This document shows, piece after piece, positions 62,610-64,000 of a stretch of DNA of 64,000 bases. Under the pieces are notes generated by a model. That model saw only the letters and a program-made list of their open reading frames with translations, was not told where the DNA came from and made no database searches. Both the position numbers and the translations under genes were made by a program. The stretch comes from Parabacteroides sp. PH5-46. GTDB lineage: Bacteria > Bacteroidota > Bacteroidia > Bacteroidales > Tannerellaceae. Positions within the stretch are counted from its first letter, which is position 1, and every line of letters begins with the position of its first letter. The stretch is from assembly GCF_029892785.1 (NCBI RefSeq), contig NZ_JARXXA010000020.1, positions 1-64,000 of the forward strand. The letters run 5' to 3'.

Positions 62610-63659
62610 ATGAAGCTTTCTAAATTCAAATTCAATTTGCCGGACGAGCTAATAGCTTTGCAGCCGACAAAGAACAGGGACGAATCCAGAATGATGGTTG
62701 TCAACCGGAAGACAGGAGATATTGAACACAAAACATTCAAGGATATCCTGGATTATTTCGACAAAGATGATGTCTTTATCTTTAACAACACCAAGGTTTT
62801 CCCTGCGCGCCTATATGGAAATAAAGAAAAGACAGGCGCACGAATTGAAGTATTCCTTCTTCGTGAATTGAATGAAGAATTGCGCCTATGGGACGTATTG
62901 GTAGATCCCGCCCGTAAAATCCGTATAGGCAATAAGCTTTATTTCGGCGAAGACGACTCTATGGTTGCTGAAGTGATAGATAACACCACTTCACGTGGAC
63001 GGACGCTTCGCTTCCTTTATGACGGTAGCCACGACGAATTTAAAACAGCCTTATATGCATTGGGAGAAACCCCTCTGCCTAAATACATCAATCGACCGGT
63101 GGAAGCCGAAGACGAGGAACGCTATCAAAATATTTTCGCAACAGAAGAAGGCGCAGTTGTTGCACCAGCAGCCGGCCTACACTTCAGTCGCGAATTGATG
63201 AAGCGCCTTGAGATAAAGGATTGCCGCTTTGCTTTTCTGACAGTTCATTCCGGTCTCGGCAACTTCAGAGACATAGACGTAGAAGACCTGACTAAACATA
63301 AAATGGATTCGGAACAGATGATCGTCAACTCCGAAGTTGTTAAGATTGTAAATGAAGGCAAAGACAGCAACAAACAGATATGTGCAGTAGGTACATCGGT
63401 TATGCGAGCTATTGAAACAGCTGTCAGTACGGACGGCCATCTGAAGGAATTCAACGGATGGACAAACAAATTCATCTTCCCGCCTTATGACTTCAGCGTA
63501 GCAACAAGCATGGTTACCAATTTCCACCTGCCTCTGTCTACATTATTGATGATGGCAGCTTCTTTTGGAGGGTACGACTTAATCATGAATACCTACGATG
63601 TAGCTGTCAAAGAAAAATATCGTTTCGGCGCGTATGGCGACGCCATGCTTATCATATAA
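62610..63659 (+). CDS. queA: S-adenosylmethionine:tRNA ribosyltransferase-isomerase QueA
   Basis: The ATG at 62610 gives 349 residues, the usual QueA length; longer upstream reading runs through truB and is not real. The enzyme makes epoxyqueuosine in tRNA from preQ1 and SAM. It begins [24 protein letters not shown] and has [11 protein letters not shown] and [11 protein letters not shown]. Later it shows [23 protein letters not shown], where the long motif is the family signature. It lies 2 bases after truB and 9 before folK. Confidence 0.97.
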   Translation: MKLSKFKFNLPDELIALQPTKNRDESRMMVVNRKTGDIEHKTFKDILDYFDKDDVFIFNNTKVFPARLYGNKEKTGARIEVFLLRELNEELRLWDVLVDPARKIRIGNKLYFGEDDSMVAEVIDNTTSRGRTLRFLYDGSHDEFKTALYALGETPLPKYINRPVEAEDEERYQNIFATEEGAVVAPAAGLHFSRELMKRLEIKDCRFAFLTVHSGLGNFRDIDVEDLTKHKMDSEQMIVNSEVVKIVNEGKDSNKQICAVGTSVMRAIETAVSTDGHLKEFNGWTNKFIFPPYDFSVATSMVTNFHLPLSTLLMMAASFGGYDLIMNTYDVAVKEKYRFGAYGDAMLII

Positions 63660-63668
63660 ATAAGGAGA

Positions 63669-64000
63669 ATGGCAAAAGTCTACCTCAGCCTCGGAACAAA
63701 TTTAGGAGATAAAAAAAGAAATCTGATAACAGTATCCGGACTGTTGGCTGAAAGGGTGGGAACGATTCTCGCCCTTTCAACTATGTATGAAACCAAGCCT
63801 TGGGGATTCGAGTCCGAAAACACATTTCTAAATGCTGCCATTATTCTAGAAACCTCTTACCCCCCCTTTGAACTATTAGAGATTACTCAGAAAATAGAAC
63901 TCGAAATGGGGAGAAAAGAAAAAAGCAATGGCTCATACAAAGACCGGATTATAGATATTGACATCCTTATGTATGAGGATCTGATCGTTACAACTGAAAA
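63669..64000 (+). CDS. folK: HPPK (folate biosynthesis kinase), cut by window end
   Basis: About 110 residues are visible. They match 6-hydroxymethyl-dihydropterin pyrophosphokinase: VYLSLGTNLGDKKRNL at the N-terminus, YETKPWGFESENTFLNA, and DRIIDIDILMYEDL. The last holds the metal-binding Asp-x-Asp motif. The enzyme transfers pyrophosphate from ATP in dihydrofolate synthesis, linking to thyA and folA elsewhere in the window. It has an unusually good Shine-Dalgarno (AAGGAG) for this phylum. The 3' end lies beyond the window. Confidence 0.94.
   Translation, partial: MAKVYLSLGTNLGDKKRNLITVSGLLAERVGTILALSTMYETKPWGFESENTFLNAAIILETSYPPFELLEITQKIELEMGRKEKSNGSYKDRIIDIDILMYEDLIVTTE

Noticed and set aside
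1-64000. tRNA, rRNA, insertion sequences, prophage or integrative elements
   Set aside because: None of the gaps holds a recognisable tRNA or rRNA sequence, and no transposase, integrase or phage gene was found on either strand.

Overview
The window comes from a Bacteroidales chromosome. Three things support this. Promoters are of the Bacteroidetes type (-7 box TAnnTTTG, often with TTG/TTTG about 19-20 bp upstream), and Shine-Dalgarno sites are nearly absent. Gene blocks typical of the phylum are present: ssb-gldE-gldD, nusB-yajC-ybbR-coaE, ftsX-DUF3098-uppP-truB-queA-folK, and acn-icd-gltA. The type IX secretion/gliding genes sprA, gldD and gldE occur together with a citrate synthase/aconitase/isocitrate dehydrogenase branch. 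This fits Parabacteroides, Dysgonomonas or a close relative better than Bacteroides proper, but the genus is inference. I saw no tRNA, rRNA, transposase, integrase, prophage or CRISPR array; this is core chromosome with small accessory insertions.

Layout. 0-6 kb: a flavodoxin-fold oxidoreductase; a three-gene CreD module (membrane protein, winged-helix regulator, creD) whose two promoters share one palindromic operator; class II aldolase; ribosomal protein L31; and an N-acetylhexosamine 1-kinase-like gene. 6-15 kb: a PepSY-like lipoprotein, then on the minus strand ssb-gldE-gldD-phosphopantetheinyl transferase and dsbD-mazG-mutY, with an inverted Imm22-like/DUF3239 membrane gene between mutY and ssb. 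15-22 kb: a TCA block on the minus strand (mdh, then acn-icd-gltA); the isocitrate dehydrogenase has the Asp-Ile pair expected of NAD-dependent enzymes. 22-29 kb: an AraC regulator, a clostripain-like lipoprotein with GNAT and uracil-DNA-glycosylase-like genes, an amino-sugar kinase with murQ (peptidoglycan recycling), and the nusB-yajC-ybbR-coaE operon. 29-45 kb: thyA-folA, a very large alpha-2-macroglobulin-like protein without the thioester motif, two tandem DUF1573 proteins, meaB, dxs, trkA-trkH and ruvA. 45-52.5 kb: the giant T9SS translocon gene sprA. 52.5-64 kb: mtaB-acyltransferase-glycosyltransferase (minus), an acyl-CoA synthetase-like gene, an orphan TonB-dependent receptor, and ftsX to folK, which runs off the window.

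Functional links. SprA, GldD and GldE belong to the T9SS/gliding machinery. Envelope biogenesis recurs in uppP, the LpxL-type acyltransferase, murQ with its kinase, ftsX, yajC and dsbD. thyA-folA and folK share folate metabolism. TrkA and TrkH form one potassium transporter.

The most unusual non-coding signal is a set of intergenic arrays. Short palindromes repeat at exactly 21 or 22 bp, about two helical turns, at 15371-15458, 29605-29670, 44378-44450 and 55900-55987, with a shorter relative of the third at 6104-6134. The palindrome differs at most loci while the period is conserved. I know of no assigned function for them. Other candidates for follow-up are the duplicated CreD operator, the palindrome over the Imm22/DUF3239 promoter, and the dyads upstream of the aconitase operon.
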